64,000 bases of DNA from Duganella lactea (GCF_009857505.1 NZ_WWCP01000001.1:62001-126000); one strand, 5' to 3'. Shown: positions 30,385-39,249, counted from the first letter of the stretch. Notes: generated by a model from the letters alone, not told the origin. Numbers and translations: made by a program.

Positions 30385-31428
30385 ATGCTCACCTTCTACA
30401 ACGAACTGCACGCGCAGCACCAGGGCCGCCACGAATTCTTTCGCGGCGAACTGGTGCCCTGCTTTGACCAGCCGGCGCGGGCGGATTCGGTGTTGGCGGA
30501 GCTGGGCCGGCGCGGCCTGGGCCGCATCGTCACGCCGCACGGCGTGCCGTTGATGTCGCTGGAGCGCATCCACACGCCGCGCTACCTGCACTTTCTGCGC
30601 AACGCCTGGAGCGAATGGGTGGCGCTGGACCCGGCCAACGCCGGCAAGGACGCCATCCCCTCGGTGTGGCCGGTGCGCACGCTGCGCAGCGACATCGAGC
30701 CGCACAACTTCGCCGCGCGCATGGGGCTGTACTCGATGGACAGCGGCACGCCGCTGACGGCCGGCACCTGGACCGCCGCCAAGACCGGCGCCGACTGCGC
30801 GGTCAACGCCGCCCACGCGCTGCGCCTCGGCGAGCGCGGCGCCTTCGTGCTGAGCCGCCCGCCCGGCCACCACGCCGGCGCCGATTTCTTCGGCGGCTAC
30901 TGCTTCCTGAACAACGCCGCGCTGGCGGCGCAGCACCTGCTCGACGACGGCGCGCGCAAGGTCGCCATCATCGACATCGACTACCACCACGGCAACGGCA
31001 CGCAAAGCATCTTCTACCAGCGCAGCGACGTGCTGTTCATCTCGATCCACGCCGACCCGCGCGACGAATACCCGTTCTACCTCGGCCACGCCGACGAGCG
31101 CGGCGACGGCGACGGCCACGGCTTCAACCTCAACCTGCCGCTGGCGGCGGGCAGCAGCACGCAGGCGTGGTTCACGGCGCTGGAGACGGCCTGCATCCGC
31201 ATCGGCAGCTTCGCGCCGGACGCGCTGGTGGTCTCGCTGGGGGTGGACACCTTCGCCGGCGACCCGCTGTCGCGCTTCGCGCTGCACAGCGCCGACTACC
31301 TGAAGATCGGCGAGCGCCTGGCCTGGCTCAACCTGCCGACCGCCTTCATCTTCGAAGGCGGCTACGCGGTCAAGGAACTGGGCGTCAACGTGGTCAACGT
31401 CCTCGAAGGCTACGAGACCGCGCTTTAA
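30385..31428 (+). CDS. Histone deacetylase family protein / acetylpolyamine amidohydrolase-like
   Basis: 347-residue zinc hydrolase of the class-II deacetylase superfamily. SRPPGHHAGADFFGGYCFLNNAAL carries the catalytic His-His pair, and DIDYHHGNGT carries the zinc-binding Asp and His. The N-terminus (MLTFYNELHAQHQGRHEFFRG) fits bacterial acetylpolyamine amidohydrolases, which deacetylate acetylated polyamines in the cytoplasm. The ATG at 30385 is 4 bases after the gshA stop; a GTG at 30370 would overlap gshA. It is likely co-transcribed with gshA. Its stop overlaps that of the convergent PepSY gene. Confidence 0.85.
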   Translation: MLTFYNELHAQHQGRHEFFRGELVPCFDQPARADSVLAELGRRGLGRIVTPHGVPLMSLERIHTPRYLHFLRNAWSEWVALDPANAGKDAIPSVWPVRTLRSDIEPHNFAARMGLYSMDSGTPLTAGTWTAAKTGADCAVNAAHALRLGERGAFVLSRPPGHHAGADFFGGYCFLNNAALAAQHLLDDGARKVAIIDIDYHHGNGTQSIFYQRSDVLFISIHADPRDEYPFYLGHADERGDGDGHGFNLNLPLAAGSSTQAWFTALETACIRIGSFAPDALVVSLGVDTFAGDPLSRFALHSADYLKIGERLAWLNLPTAFIFEGGYAVKELGVNVVNVLEGYETAL

Positions 31429-33830
31429 TACACGTCGCGGCGGTAGCGGCCCGCTTCCGCCAGTTGATCGAGCCGGGTACGGCCGATGATGTCGGCCAGC
31501 GCGGCGTCGACGCCGCCGGCCATGCCTTGCAGGCTGCCGCAGACGAAGATCAGCGCGCCGTCATCGATCCACGCACGCAGTTCGGCGGCGCGTTCGCGCA
31601 TCGCGTCCTGCACGTAGCCGCCGCCGTTGGCATCACGCGAGTAGACCAGGTCCAGTGCCGGCAGATAGCCTTTATCGCGCAGCCCCTGAATCTCTTCGGC
31701 GCAGATGGCGTCGTGTTCACGCTGGCGTTCGCCGAAAATCAGCCAGTTGCGCCGCGCCCCTTGCAGCACGCGGTCGCGCAGGTGCGAACGCAGGCCGGCC
31801 AGGCCGGAGCCGTTGCCGATGTAGATCGCCGGCGCCGATGACGGACCAGCGTCGAACGCCGGATTGGCGATCAACCGCACCCGCACCGCATCGCCAATCG
31901 CCGCCTGGTCGGTCAGCCAGCCGGAGGCCAGGCCCAGGCCCTGACTCCGCGCGCAGCGCACCTGACGCACGATCAGTTGCAACGTGCCGTCCTGCGTGAT
32001 CGACGCCAGCGAGTAGCGGCGCGGCGCCACGCCGTCACCATAGTGGCCCGGCCAGATGTCCACCAGCGCGCCCGGACGCCAGCCGGTGCCGATGGCGCCG
32101 CGCAGCGTGATCTCGTACAGCGGCAAGCCGATGCTGCCAGGATTGAGCAGCACGCGTTTTTCCAAACGCCAGCTGGCGTAATCCGCCTCGCCGGCGGCGG
32201 TGCTCAGCGCCAGTTCGGCGGCATCGGCCGCGCCCTCGCCCATCAAGCCACGCAAGGCGTTGCCCCAACGGGCCAGCGCGCCGGCGTCGCCGTTGTCGAC
32301 TTCAATCATCGGATGCAGCGGCTGCGCGCCCATGACGGCCAGGCGCTGATCCAGCGTATGCCCAAAGCCGCAGAACTGCGCGTAATTGCGGTCGCCCAGC
32401 GCCAGCACGGCGTACTGTACATGCTTGAGTTCTTCCCGCGCCGCGGTCAGCAGACGCGCGAAGCGGCGCGCGCTGTCCGGCGGCTCGCCTTCGCCGAAAC
32501 TGCTGGCGACGAACAGCGCACGACGATATTTGCCCAACTGCGGCGGCGTCAGTTTTTCCAGCGATTGCACGTGCACCGCCACGCCGGCCTTCTGCAAGGC
32601 GGCCGCGCTTTGCAGCGCCAGACGCTCGGCCTGGCCGGTCTGGCTGGCGTAGGCCATCAGCACCGGATCGTCCTCCGCGCCGACCGGCAAGGCGCCGGCG
32701 GCGAACTGCGCGCGCTCGGCGCGGGCGATGCGTTTCTGCTTGCGGCGGTCGAGGTACAGCATCCAGCCGGTGATGCCGAAGCCCGGCAGCGCCAGCGCGG
32801 CGATGAACACGATGATCTGACCGGTGACGCCGAAGTAGGTGCCGATGTGCAGCGGGTAGATGGTCGACTGAATGCGCGCGCCGACCGGCTTGTCGGCGTA
32901 CAGCTCATTTTTCACCAGTTCACCGGTCTGCGGGTTGATGCTCATGCTGCTGCGCGCCCGCACGTGCGGCGCATCCTTGGCCACCCACAGAATCTGCAGC
33001 GGCGCGGCGGCGCGCTCCGGCAGCCGCAGGAAGGCCATCTGCCAGTTCGGCGCGTTCTTCTCGAAGGTCTGCCAGCTGGCACTCAAATCGACCGGCTCGG
33101 ACTTGGGTGGCTTGACGCCTTTCGGTTTCGGCGCGGCCGCTTCGCGCGGCGGACGCAGGGTGCCCATCCAGCCGTCCGCCAAGTTGCGGATCGGGTCGAA
33201 GGCCCAGTAGACGCCGGACAGCGTGAACATCACGAACACCACCAGCACCCAGGTTCCCGCCACCGAGTGCAGGCCCCACAGGAACGAGCGGCCCTTCATA
33301 CGCGGGTCGAAGGTGAGCCAGGTGCGCCAGTCCCACACACGGCGCGGCCAGCGCAGATACAGGCCCGTGAGCGTAAGGCCCAGCAGCATGAAGGCCAGCG
33401 TGCCGCTGAACATCTTGCCGGTGTCGCGCTCCATCAGCAGGAAGCGGTGCATGCGCTCATTCCATTCGAAGAAGCCGTCGTACTTCAGCTCCGGCAGCAG
33501 CGCGCCGGTGTAGGGATTGAGATAAATCGTTTCGCCACGGCGCTCGCCCGGCGCCGGCGCCAGGCCGACACGCGCGCTGGAACCCGGCGTGTCGTACAGG
33601 ATGATGCTGGCGACGCGTTCATGCGGCCTGGCCAGCAGCGCCGCCTGCGCGAACCGCTGCGGCGACAGCACCGGCGCGTCCTGCACCACCACGTTGCGCA
33701 CACCGGGATTGAGCGCATCGAGGATTTGCTCACGGAAGGCGAGGAGGGCGCCCGTCAGGCCGATCACCATCAGCACCGTGCCGGCGGTGATGCCAACAAA
33801 CCAGTGCAGCTGAAACCACAGCTTTTTCAC
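31425..33830 (-). CDS. PepSY-membrane domain fused to flavodoxin/NADPH reductase (sulfite-reductase alpha-like)
   Basis: 801-residue inner-membrane oxidoreductase. The N-terminal about 370 residues form a PepSY-associated module with four transmembrane segments (about 8-32, 140-158, 188-212, 335-358). A flavodoxin domain then begins at VLMAYASQTGQAERLA, an FAD-binding reductase domain has RRYSLAS, and an NADPH-binding part has GNGSGLAGLRSHLRDR and CGSLQGMAGGV. It would pass electrons from cytoplasmic NADPH across the membrane. Its GTG start overlaps the siderophore receptor stop (GTGA), so it probably reduces imported ferric siderophore. Confidence 0.88.
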   Translation of the reverse strand: MKKLWFQLHWFVGITAGTVLMVIGLTGALLAFREQILDALNPGVRNVVVQDAPVLSPQRFAQAALLARPHERVASIILYDTPGSSARVGLAPAPGERRGETIYLNPYTGALLPELKYDGFFEWNERMHRFLLMERDTGKMFSGTLAFMLLGLTLTGLYLRWPRRVWDWRTWLTFDPRMKGRSFLWGLHSVAGTWVLVVFVMFTLSGVYWAFDPIRNLADGWMGTLRPPREAAAPKPKGVKPPKSEPVDLSASWQTFEKNAPNWQMAFLRLPERAAAPLQILWVAKDAPHVRARSSMSINPQTGELVKNELYADKPVGARIQSTIYPLHIGTYFGVTGQIIVFIAALALPGFGITGWMLYLDRRKQKRIARAERAQFAAGALPVGAEDDPVLMAYASQTGQAERLALQSAAALQKAGVAVHVQSLEKLTPPQLGKYRRALFVASSFGEGEPPDSARRFARLLTAAREELKHVQYAVLALGDRNYAQFCGFGHTLDQRLAVMGAQPLHPMIEVDNGDAGALARWGNALRGLMGEGAADAAELALSTAAGEADYASWRLEKRVLLNPGSIGLPLYEITLRGAIGTGWRPGALVDIWPGHYGDGVAPRRYSLASITQDGTLQLIVRQVRCARSQGLGLASGWLTDQAAIGDAVRVRLIANPAFDAGPSSAPAIYIGNGSGLAGLRSHLRDRVLQGARRNWLIFGERQREHDAICAEEIQGLRDKGYLPALDLVYSRDANGGGYVQDAMRERAAELRAWIDDGALIFVCGSLQGMAGGVDAALADIIGRTRLDQLAEAGRYRRDVY

Positions 33831-35929
33831 AGATCCACCTTCACGCTCAGTTTAATCAGGCGCGGCGCGCCCGACGCCAGACGCGTGCCGGCACCGGCCC
33901 AATACTGCTTGTCGGCGGCGTTGTCGATATTGACCTGCCAGACGGTATGCTTGCCGGCGATGCTGGTGGCATAACGGCCGCCGGCGCTGAACAAGGTGAC
34001 GCCGCCGAGGAAGGCCTGATTCAAATCGTCGACCGGACGGCGGCCGGTGTAATACGCGCCGCCATTGAACGACAGGCCCGGCACCGCCGCCAGTTCATAC
34101 GACAGGAAGGCGCTGGCGGTCTGCTTGGCCGCGTTCTCCGGCAGCTTGCCGTTGTAGCTGGCGTTGATGTTGCGGAACGACGGATCGAGCCACTGCGCCG
34201 ACGATTGCCACGACAGCTGGCGCGTCAGCTTGCCCTGCGCCGACAGCTCCAGGCCGCGATAACGCTGCTCGCCATCGCTGGTATAGACGTTGGCGGTGTT
34301 GGTGTACGAGCCGGGACGCTTGATGTCGAACAGCGCCGCCTGCAGCAGCGTGCCGCCCGGCACGCGCCAACGCGCGCCCAGTTCCTTCTGGCGGCTGACA
34401 CCCGGCGCCATGCGCTCGCCCGAGTTGACGGTGCCAAGCGGCGCGGTGTCGCCCTCCTCCAGGCCCTGCGACGACGAGGCGTAGAACGACAGGTCGCTAT
34501 CGAGCTTGTAGATCAGCGCCGTCATCGGCGTGGTCTTGCTGACGTCATAGTGATTGGCGCCCTGGTCGCTGCGGTACTTCACGCTGCGCACGCCGGCCAC
34601 CGCCTGCCACTGCGGCGAGAAGGTCAGATGGTCGATCGCGTACACACCCTTGTCGCGCGTATCCAGCGCGGCGGTGCTGGGCGTGGTCGGGTAGGCGCCG
34701 ATGCTGTAGCTGGTGATCGGCACCGGGTTGTACAGGTTCTGCGAGGCGATCGTGTAGTTGGCCGTGTAAATCGGGTCCTGGCCCTTGTCGGTGCGGTTGG
34801 CGCCGAAGGTGAGGTCATGCTGGACCGCGCCGGTGCGCAACGTGCCCGCCAGTTCGGCGCGCAGCATGGTGGAATCGAGTTCGCTGTGCTGCAGATTACC
34901 GGTGATGCGGCCGGCGCCGGTGGCCAACGCGGCGGCATTGGTGAAGCGGAAGATCGGCAGCGAGCGATCACGCGCGGTCTCGGCGTGGCCGGCTTCCACC
35001 GTCAGCGCCCAGTCGTCGCTAAGCGCATAGTCGGCGCGCAGCAGCACGTTCTTGCTTTCGGTCTCAAAGCGCGCCCAGTCCGGACCGACCAGGCGCCGAG
35101 GATCGACCGCGCGCGGCAGCGTGATCACGCCATTGACGGCGGTCGGCAGCTGAACGCCCGCCTGCTCGGTGACGCGGCGCTTGTCGTATTCCAGATCGGC
35201 CTTCAGCAGCAGGCGCGCGTTGACGCGCCAGTCCAGCGCCGCCGACGCGAACTTGCGGTTGCCGTTGCCCACGTCGTCCATGTAGGAAGCCAGCGTACCG
35301 CCGGCCAGGTTGACGCGCACGCCCACCTGCTGCGTATCGCCGAAGCGGCGCGCGACATCAGCGGTGGCGACGGCGGTGCCGTTCTGGTCGACCGTCATGC
35401 CCACCGTGCTGACCGGCGTGGCGCCGGCGCGCTTGGTGACGAAGTTGACCACGCCGGCCGGCGAGGTAAAGCCGTAGTACAGGGCGGTGGCGCCCTTCAG
35501 CACTTCGACCCGCTCCTTGTCCTCCATCGGCACCTGGGCGAAGTTCATGATCGCCAGTGAGCCGTTCAAGCGGTAGTTGGTGCGGTTCTCGACCGGAATG
35601 CCGCGAATCACCAGCTGGTCCCAGGTCTCGCCGCCGTTCTGCTGGCGCGTAACGCCGGCGGTGTTGCGCACCGCGTCGTACAAGCCGCCGGCCGCCTGCA
35701 ACTCCAGCACTTCGCGCGTGATGACGTTGACGGTCGAGGGCACATCCATGATGTCGGCGCCACGGAAGCTGCCCGCCTCCACCGTCTTCGGCTCGAAGCC
35801 GTCCGCCCGCGCGGCGGTCACTTTGACGGCTTCTAGAACCTGGTCGTCGGTCTGCCCGGCTTGAGCATCCGCATAGGCATAGGCGGGGAATACGGCGGCG
35901 AGCGCGAGATAGACAGGAAGGAGACGCAT
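33827..35929 (-). CDS. TonB-dependent siderophore receptor
   Basis: 700-residue outer-membrane receptor. The start at the ATG at 35927-35929 gives a signal peptide (MRLLPVYLALAAVFPAYAYA); a longer frame to 35986 lacks this logic. The plug domain follows (GSFRGADIMDVPSTVNVITREVLE, TWDQLVIRGIPVENRTNYRLNG, EVLKGATALYYGFTSPAGVVN), then a 22-stranded barrel ending in LIKLSVKVDL. There is no N-terminal signalling extension, so surface sigma-factor signalling is not expected. A Fur-box-like site lies just upstream, indicating iron-repressed expression. The ligand is unknown. Confidence 0.93.
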   Translation of the reverse strand: MRLLPVYLALAAVFPAYAYADAQAGQTDDQVLEAVKVTAARADGFEPKTVEAGSFRGADIMDVPSTVNVITREVLELQAAGGLYDAVRNTAGVTRQQNGGETWDQLVIRGIPVENRTNYRLNGSLAIMNFAQVPMEDKERVEVLKGATALYYGFTSPAGVVNFVTKRAGATPVSTVGMTVDQNGTAVATADVARRFGDTQQVGVRVNLAGGTLASYMDDVGNGNRKFASAALDWRVNARLLLKADLEYDKRRVTEQAGVQLPTAVNGVITLPRAVDPRRLVGPDWARFETESKNVLLRADYALSDDWALTVEAGHAETARDRSLPIFRFTNAAALATGAGRITGNLQHSELDSTMLRAELAGTLRTGAVQHDLTFGANRTDKGQDPIYTANYTIASQNLYNPVPITSYSIGAYPTTPSTAALDTRDKGVYAIDHLTFSPQWQAVAGVRSVKYRSDQGANHYDVSKTTPMTALIYKLDSDLSFYASSSQGLEEGDTAPLGTVNSGERMAPGVSRQKELGARWRVPGGTLLQAALFDIKRPGSYTNTANVYTSDGEQRYRGLELSAQGKLTRQLSWQSSAQWLDPSFRNINASYNGKLPENAAKQTASAFLSYELAAVPGLSFNGGAYYTGRRPVDDLNQAFLGGVTLFSAGGRYATSIAGKHTVWQVNIDNAADKQYWAGAGTRLASGAPRLIKLSVKVDL

Positions 35930-35971
35930 GGGAATAACCTGATGAAAGAATCGCCCCATTCTACAGTGAAT

Positions 35972-35990
35972 GGGAATGATTATCAATTAC
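35972..35990. promoter_or_regulatory. Fur box
   Basis: Read on the minus strand, the site matches 14 of 19 positions of the Fur consensus GATAATGATAATCATTATC, including the uninterrupted core TTGATAATCATT except one base. It lies 43-61 bases upstream of the siderophore receptor start, as expected for an operator of an iron-repressed promoter. Confidence 0.75.
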
Positions 35991-36020
35991 AGAATTACCA
36001 AGTGCCGCCAGATTGGGGCG

Positions 36021-36046
36021 AAAAAAAGCCGCTTCGCGGCGGCTTT
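36021..36046 (-). terminator. Rho-independent terminator after the chemoreceptor gene
   Basis: On the minus strand AAAGCCGC, a 6-base loop and GCGGCTTT are followed by further T residues (T7 in total). It lies about 18 bases beyond the methyl-accepting protein stop. Confidence 0.8.
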
Positions 36047-36063
36047 CCTGTTGCCGGCCAGCT

Positions 36064-37647
36064 TCAAGCCGCCAGCAGCATACGCCCCGGCGGATGCCGC
36101 GCGTCGCCGCCGCCGAGCTTGAACGCCGCCACCGCCTGCGACAGATGGCTGGCCTGCTCCTCCAGTGACGCCGCCGCCGCCGCCGCCTGCTCCACCAGCG
36201 CGGCGTTCTGCTGCGTGGTCGCGTCCAGCGTCGATACCGCCTGGTTGATCTGGCTGATGCCGACTTCCTGTTCCTGACCGGCGGCGCTGATTTCGGTCAT
36301 GATGTTGGTGACGCGCTCGATGCTGGCGACGATCTCGCCCATCGTGGCGCCGGCCTCGCGCACCTGGCTGACGCCGCCGTCCACCCGCGCCACCGAATCG
36401 CTGATCAGCGCCTTGATGTCCTTGGCCGCCTCGGCGCTGCGATGCGCCAGCGTGCGCACTTCCGACGCCACCACCGCGAAACCGCGGCCATGCTCGCCGG
36501 CACGCGCCGCCTCCACGGCGGCGTTCAGCGCCAGGATATTGGTCTGGAAGGCGATGCCGTCAATCACGCTGATGATGTCGGCGATGCGGTTGGAGGCGGC
36601 ACGGATCGACTCCATGGTGTCAATCACATTGCCCACCACCTCACCGCCGCGCGCGGCCACCCGCGAGGCTTCCTGCGCCAGCGCATTGGACTGGCGGGCG
36701 TTGTCCGAATTCTGCCGCACGGTGGCGGTCAGCTGCTCCAGCGACGACGCGGTTTCCTCCAGGCTGGCGGCCTGCTGCTCGGTGCGGCCGGACAGATCCA
36801 GATTGCCGGTGGCGATTTCCGACGTGGCGGTGGCGATGCTGGCCGCGCCGTCGCGCACGATGACGACGGTGGCCGACAGCTTGCTCTGCATCTGCTCCAG
36901 CGCGCGCATCAGCTCCGACATCTCATCGTTGCCATGCACGTCAATGGCGTTGGCCAGATCACCGTCGGCCATGCGCTCGAAGTGTTTTACCGAAGCGCGG
37001 ATCGGCACCAGGATCGAGCGCAGCAGCGAGACCGCCGCCGCCACGATCAGTGCCAGGCCGCCGAGGATGGCACCGATGGTCAGCCAACGCTGGTTGACGT
37101 AGCTCGCCTGACTCTGCTCATAGGCGCTAGCCCCCGATGCGGCCTGGAACTCGGCCAGCGCCTGGGCGCTCTCCGACAGCTTGGCAAAGGTCGGCTGCAT
37201 GGTCGTCATGATGACCTTGTCCGCCAGTGCGGCGTCGCGATCACGCAGCGCGCGCAGCAGCGGCTGCAGCGCCTGCTCCTTGAACGCCAGGCGGTCCTTG
37301 TCCATCTGGTCCGACAGGCGCTTTTCCTCGCCGCCCTGCGGCAGCGCCAGATAACGCGCCCAGGCCTTGTCGGACGTCGCCACAAAACTTTCGGCGCGGC
37401 TCATGGTCTTGGCGGAATCGGCCAGCTCGGGGTGCATGGCCACCCGGTCCAGCGCCAGACGCGCGCGCGCCAGCGCCAGCTGCGATTCACCGATGGCCAT
37501 GGCCGACGGCATGGCATTTTCGTTGACGTCGCGCAGGCTCAGGTTAATCTTCTGCATACCGTACAAACCGCTCACACCCGTCACGACCAGCAATACCCCA
37601 AGCAGGGCCATGGCCGTGATCAATCTGAATTTAATCGTCACTTTCAT
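36064..37647 (-). CDS. Methyl-accepting chemotaxis protein
   Basis: 527-residue transmembrane chemoreceptor. TM1 is at about residues 10-30, followed by a periplasmic four-helix-bundle sensor (about 35-185), TM2 (about 190-212), a HAMP domain (IRASVKHFERMADGDLAN...) and a cytoplasmic coiled coil with the conserved hairpin tip IDGIAFQTNILALNAAVEAARAGEHGRGFAVVA. There is no C-terminal CheR/CheB-binding pentapeptide. The ATG at 37645-37647 is preferred, with GGAGAG upstream. The ligand is unknown. No other chemotaxis gene is adjacent. Confidence 0.93.
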   Translation of the reverse strand: MKVTIKFRLITAMALLGVLLVVTGVSGLYGMQKINLSLRDVNENAMPSAMAIGESQLALARARLALDRVAMHPELADSAKTMSRAESFVATSDKAWARYLALPQGGEEKRLSDQMDKDRLAFKEQALQPLLRALRDRDAALADKVIMTTMQPTFAKLSESAQALAEFQAASGASAYEQSQASYVNQRWLTIGAILGGLALIVAAAVSLLRSILVPIRASVKHFERMADGDLANAIDVHGNDEMSELMRALEQMQSKLSATVVIVRDGAASIATATSEIATGNLDLSGRTEQQAASLEETASSLEQLTATVRQNSDNARQSNALAQEASRVAARGGEVVGNVIDTMESIRAASNRIADIISVIDGIAFQTNILALNAAVEAARAGEHGRGFAVVASEVRTLAHRSAEAAKDIKALISDSVARVDGGVSQVREAGATMGEIVASIERVTNIMTEISAAGQEQEVGISQINQAVSTLDATTQQNAALVEQAAAAAASLEEQASHLSQAVAAFKLGGGDARHPPGRMLLAA

Positions 37648-37969
37648 GATGATACTCTCCATCTACAATTGCGAAAAGGCCACTTGAGGTCGTGGAGTGA
37701 GCGCAAGGCTCGGACTCGGCGGCAGGATCGGCAGCGTAGCGGCTGCGTGAAAGGAGGGGAAACAGGGGTGGGGTTTCAACTTCGGAAAATTTCCCGATGG
37801 AATTAATTCTACGCTTAGTTTGTGAGAATTGGAAAGAATTTCTTCACTTGCAATTTGGATGAATGTTGTTCAACACAAGGCGCCCTACGTTCACACAGTG
37901 TCTTTTTCGGTATTTGGTTGCATAGCTAACTAATATTCGCTATAGTCTGTTCATGTTTGATCACTGCCT
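37648..37969. other. Intergenic region between chemoreceptor and TniQ-like gene
   Basis: 322 bases without a supported gene. The composition shifts from GC-rich to AT-rich near 37780. It holds the chemoreceptor promoter (no flagellar sigma-28 motif recognised) and, at 37941-37949, TATAGTCTG, an inverted copy of the box found beyond the other side of the TniQ-like gene. Confidence 0.5.
37941..37949 (+). repeat. Inverted end-like box, left copy (TATAGTCTG)
   Basis: TATAGTCTG here is the exact reverse complement of CAGACTATA at 38637-38645. The pair brackets the TniQ-like gene in inverted orientation, as transposase binding sites at the two ends of an element would. Confidence 0.45.
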
Positions 37970-38542
37970 CTACTTCAACACCTCAGCGCTTGCGCGGCGC
38001 CTCGAGAAGGAATGGACCGATGCGTTTGCGCCCTTTGAGTTGACACCGCCGCAGGCCTTTACCCACACACCCAGATACTGATGCTTCAATCGCCAGTAAG
38101 GCATGCCTGTCGCTGCCATATCTTCATCACAGCATGCGGGGCAACCCTTTAGTGGATGAACATTCCGAAAACCCCCAATAGGCAACGCCAGGGGAAAATT
38201 CAGCATTTTTTTTGCAGACCTTCTCCCTGACTCCACCTGCTTCAGCTGGCTACTGTTCATGAACATCCGGAAAAAACGGAAAAGTGTATGCTCCTCCAGG
38301 ATCTGCTCCGCCGTGCCCAGGCTACCTTGTGTTCTTACTACGAAGATGTCGAGTTCGCTATGGTCTTCGTGGAGGCTTCCTCCGCTTGCCGAACCAAAGA
38401 ACATCTTGATGGTGTCCTCAGGAGACATAGCGCCACGAACCTGATGATTTCGGGCCAACAGGCTATACAAGGTCTCGTCTTCTTGCCAATTTAAAACCAA
38501 CCCTTCTATTGGTTCTAATTGCGCCGCCTGTTGAGCGACCAA
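37970..38542 (-). CDS. TniQ-family protein, truncated (probable transposon relic)
   Basis: 190-residue frame matching the N-terminal half of TniQ/TnsD target-site proteins of Tn7- and Tn5053-like transposons. It has DETLYSLLARNHQVRG (21-37), GTAEQILEEHTLFRFFRMFM (76-95) and the zinc-finger region beginning GCPACCDED (Cys134, Cys137) with YWRLKHQYLGVWVKACG (His154, Cys164). The usual last His of the finger and the 150-400 residues that normally follow are missing; the sequence becomes unrelated after residue 165. There is no ATG start: only TTG at 38540-38542, or ATT upstream. No tnsA, tnsB or tnsC gene is adjacent. AT-rich relative to neighbours. Probably a decayed fragment. Confidence 0.75.
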   Translation of the reverse strand: MVAQQAAQLEPIEGLVLNWQEDETLYSLLARNHQVRGAMSPEDTIKMFFGSASGGSLHEDHSELDIFVVRTQGSLGTAEQILEEHTLFRFFRMFMNSSQLKQVESGRRSAKKMLNFPLALPIGGFRNVHPLKGCPACCDEDMAATGMPYWRLKHQYLGVWVKACGGVNSKGANASVHSFSRRRASAEVLK

Positions 38543-38561
38543 TGCTTCTTCAATCTTTTTA

Positions 38562-38646
38562 CGACTATTTTTTTTTCATTTTCGACTATATTTTGTTTTT
38601 TTTGACTTTATTTACGCGGAACATTTACGTCGAAAGCAGACTATAT
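38562..38646. repeat. Cluster of GACTATATTT-like repeats (candidate transposon-end binding sites)
   Basis: Four related boxes occur in direct orientation: CGACTATTT (38562), CGACTATAT (38583), TGACTTTAT (38603) and AGACTATAT (38638), each followed by a T-rich run. The first three are spaced 21 and 20 bases. Overlapping about 20-base sites are typical of TnsB-binding ends of Tn7-like elements. The stretch is very AT-rich, so chance similarity is a real alternative. Confidence 0.4.
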
Positions 38647-38663
38647 TTTTCAATTTTTAAAAT

Positions 38664-38774
38664 ATCGCTTGCTATTTGATCGCATACTATGTACAGTGTG
38701 CATATGGGCGCTGCAAACAGCGCGAGTTGTAGTAAATTAGCAAGCTGCTTTCTAACACGAAGGTAGCAAGCGAT
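38664..38774. promoter_or_regulatory. Inverted and direct TAGCAAGC(GAT) repeats upstream of ohr
   Basis: ATCGCTTGCTA (38664-38674) and TAGCAAGCGAT (38764-38774) form a perfect 11-base inverted repeat 89 bases apart. A third copy of the core, TAGCAAGC, is at 38738-38745. All lie in the 281-base gap before ohr, the last copy 49 bases from its start codon. They are plausible operators for an OhrR-like peroxide sensor, although none is encoded nearby. Confidence 0.45.
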
Positions 38775-38823
38775 TGAATAGCCAACAAACTTTTGAAGTA
38801 TTCACTCACTGAAAGGAATCATC

Positions 38824-39249
38824 ATGTCGATCGAAAAAGTACTGTACACCGCACACGCTAAAACCACCGGCGGCCGCGAAGGCCAATCCGCTTCGACGGA
38901 CGGCAAACTGAACGTGAAGCTGAGCACGCCAAAAGAACTGGGCGGCGCCGGCGGCGAAGGCACCAATCCTGAACAGCTGTTCGCTTCGGGCTACGCCGCC
39001 TGCTTCATCGGCGCGATGAAATTCGTCGGTGGCCGCGACAAGATCGCCGTGCCGGCCGACCTGTCGGTGGAAACCTCGGTGGGCATCGGCCCTGTCCCAA
39101 CCGGCTTCGCCATCGAGGTCGAGCACAAAATCTCGCTGCCGGGCATGGACCGCGAAACCGCGCAGAAACTGGTCGACGCCGCGCACATCGTGTGCCCTTA
39201 CTCGAACGCCACCCGCGGCAACATCGACGTGACCCTGACCATCGTTTAA
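38824..39249 (+). CDS. ohr: Organic hydroperoxide resistance protein (Ohr subfamily of OsmC)
   Basis: 141-residue thiol peroxidase that reduces organic hydroperoxides with lipoylated proteins. The peroxidatic cysteine is Cys60 ([12 protein letters not shown]) and the resolving cysteine is Cys124 ([13 protein letters not shown]). The Ohr rather than OsmC subfamily is indicated by the N-terminal [17 protein letters not shown] and the spacing of the two cysteines. A GAAAGGA ribosome site precedes the ATG. Followed by a terminator, so a single-gene unit. Confidence 0.94.
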   Translation: MSIEKVLYTAHAKTTGGREGQSASTDGKLNVKLSTPKELGGAGGEGTNPEQLFASGYAACFIGAMKFVGGRDKIAVPADLSVETSVGIGPVPTGFAIEVEHKISLPGMDRETAQKLVDAAHIVCPYSNATRGNIDVTLTIV

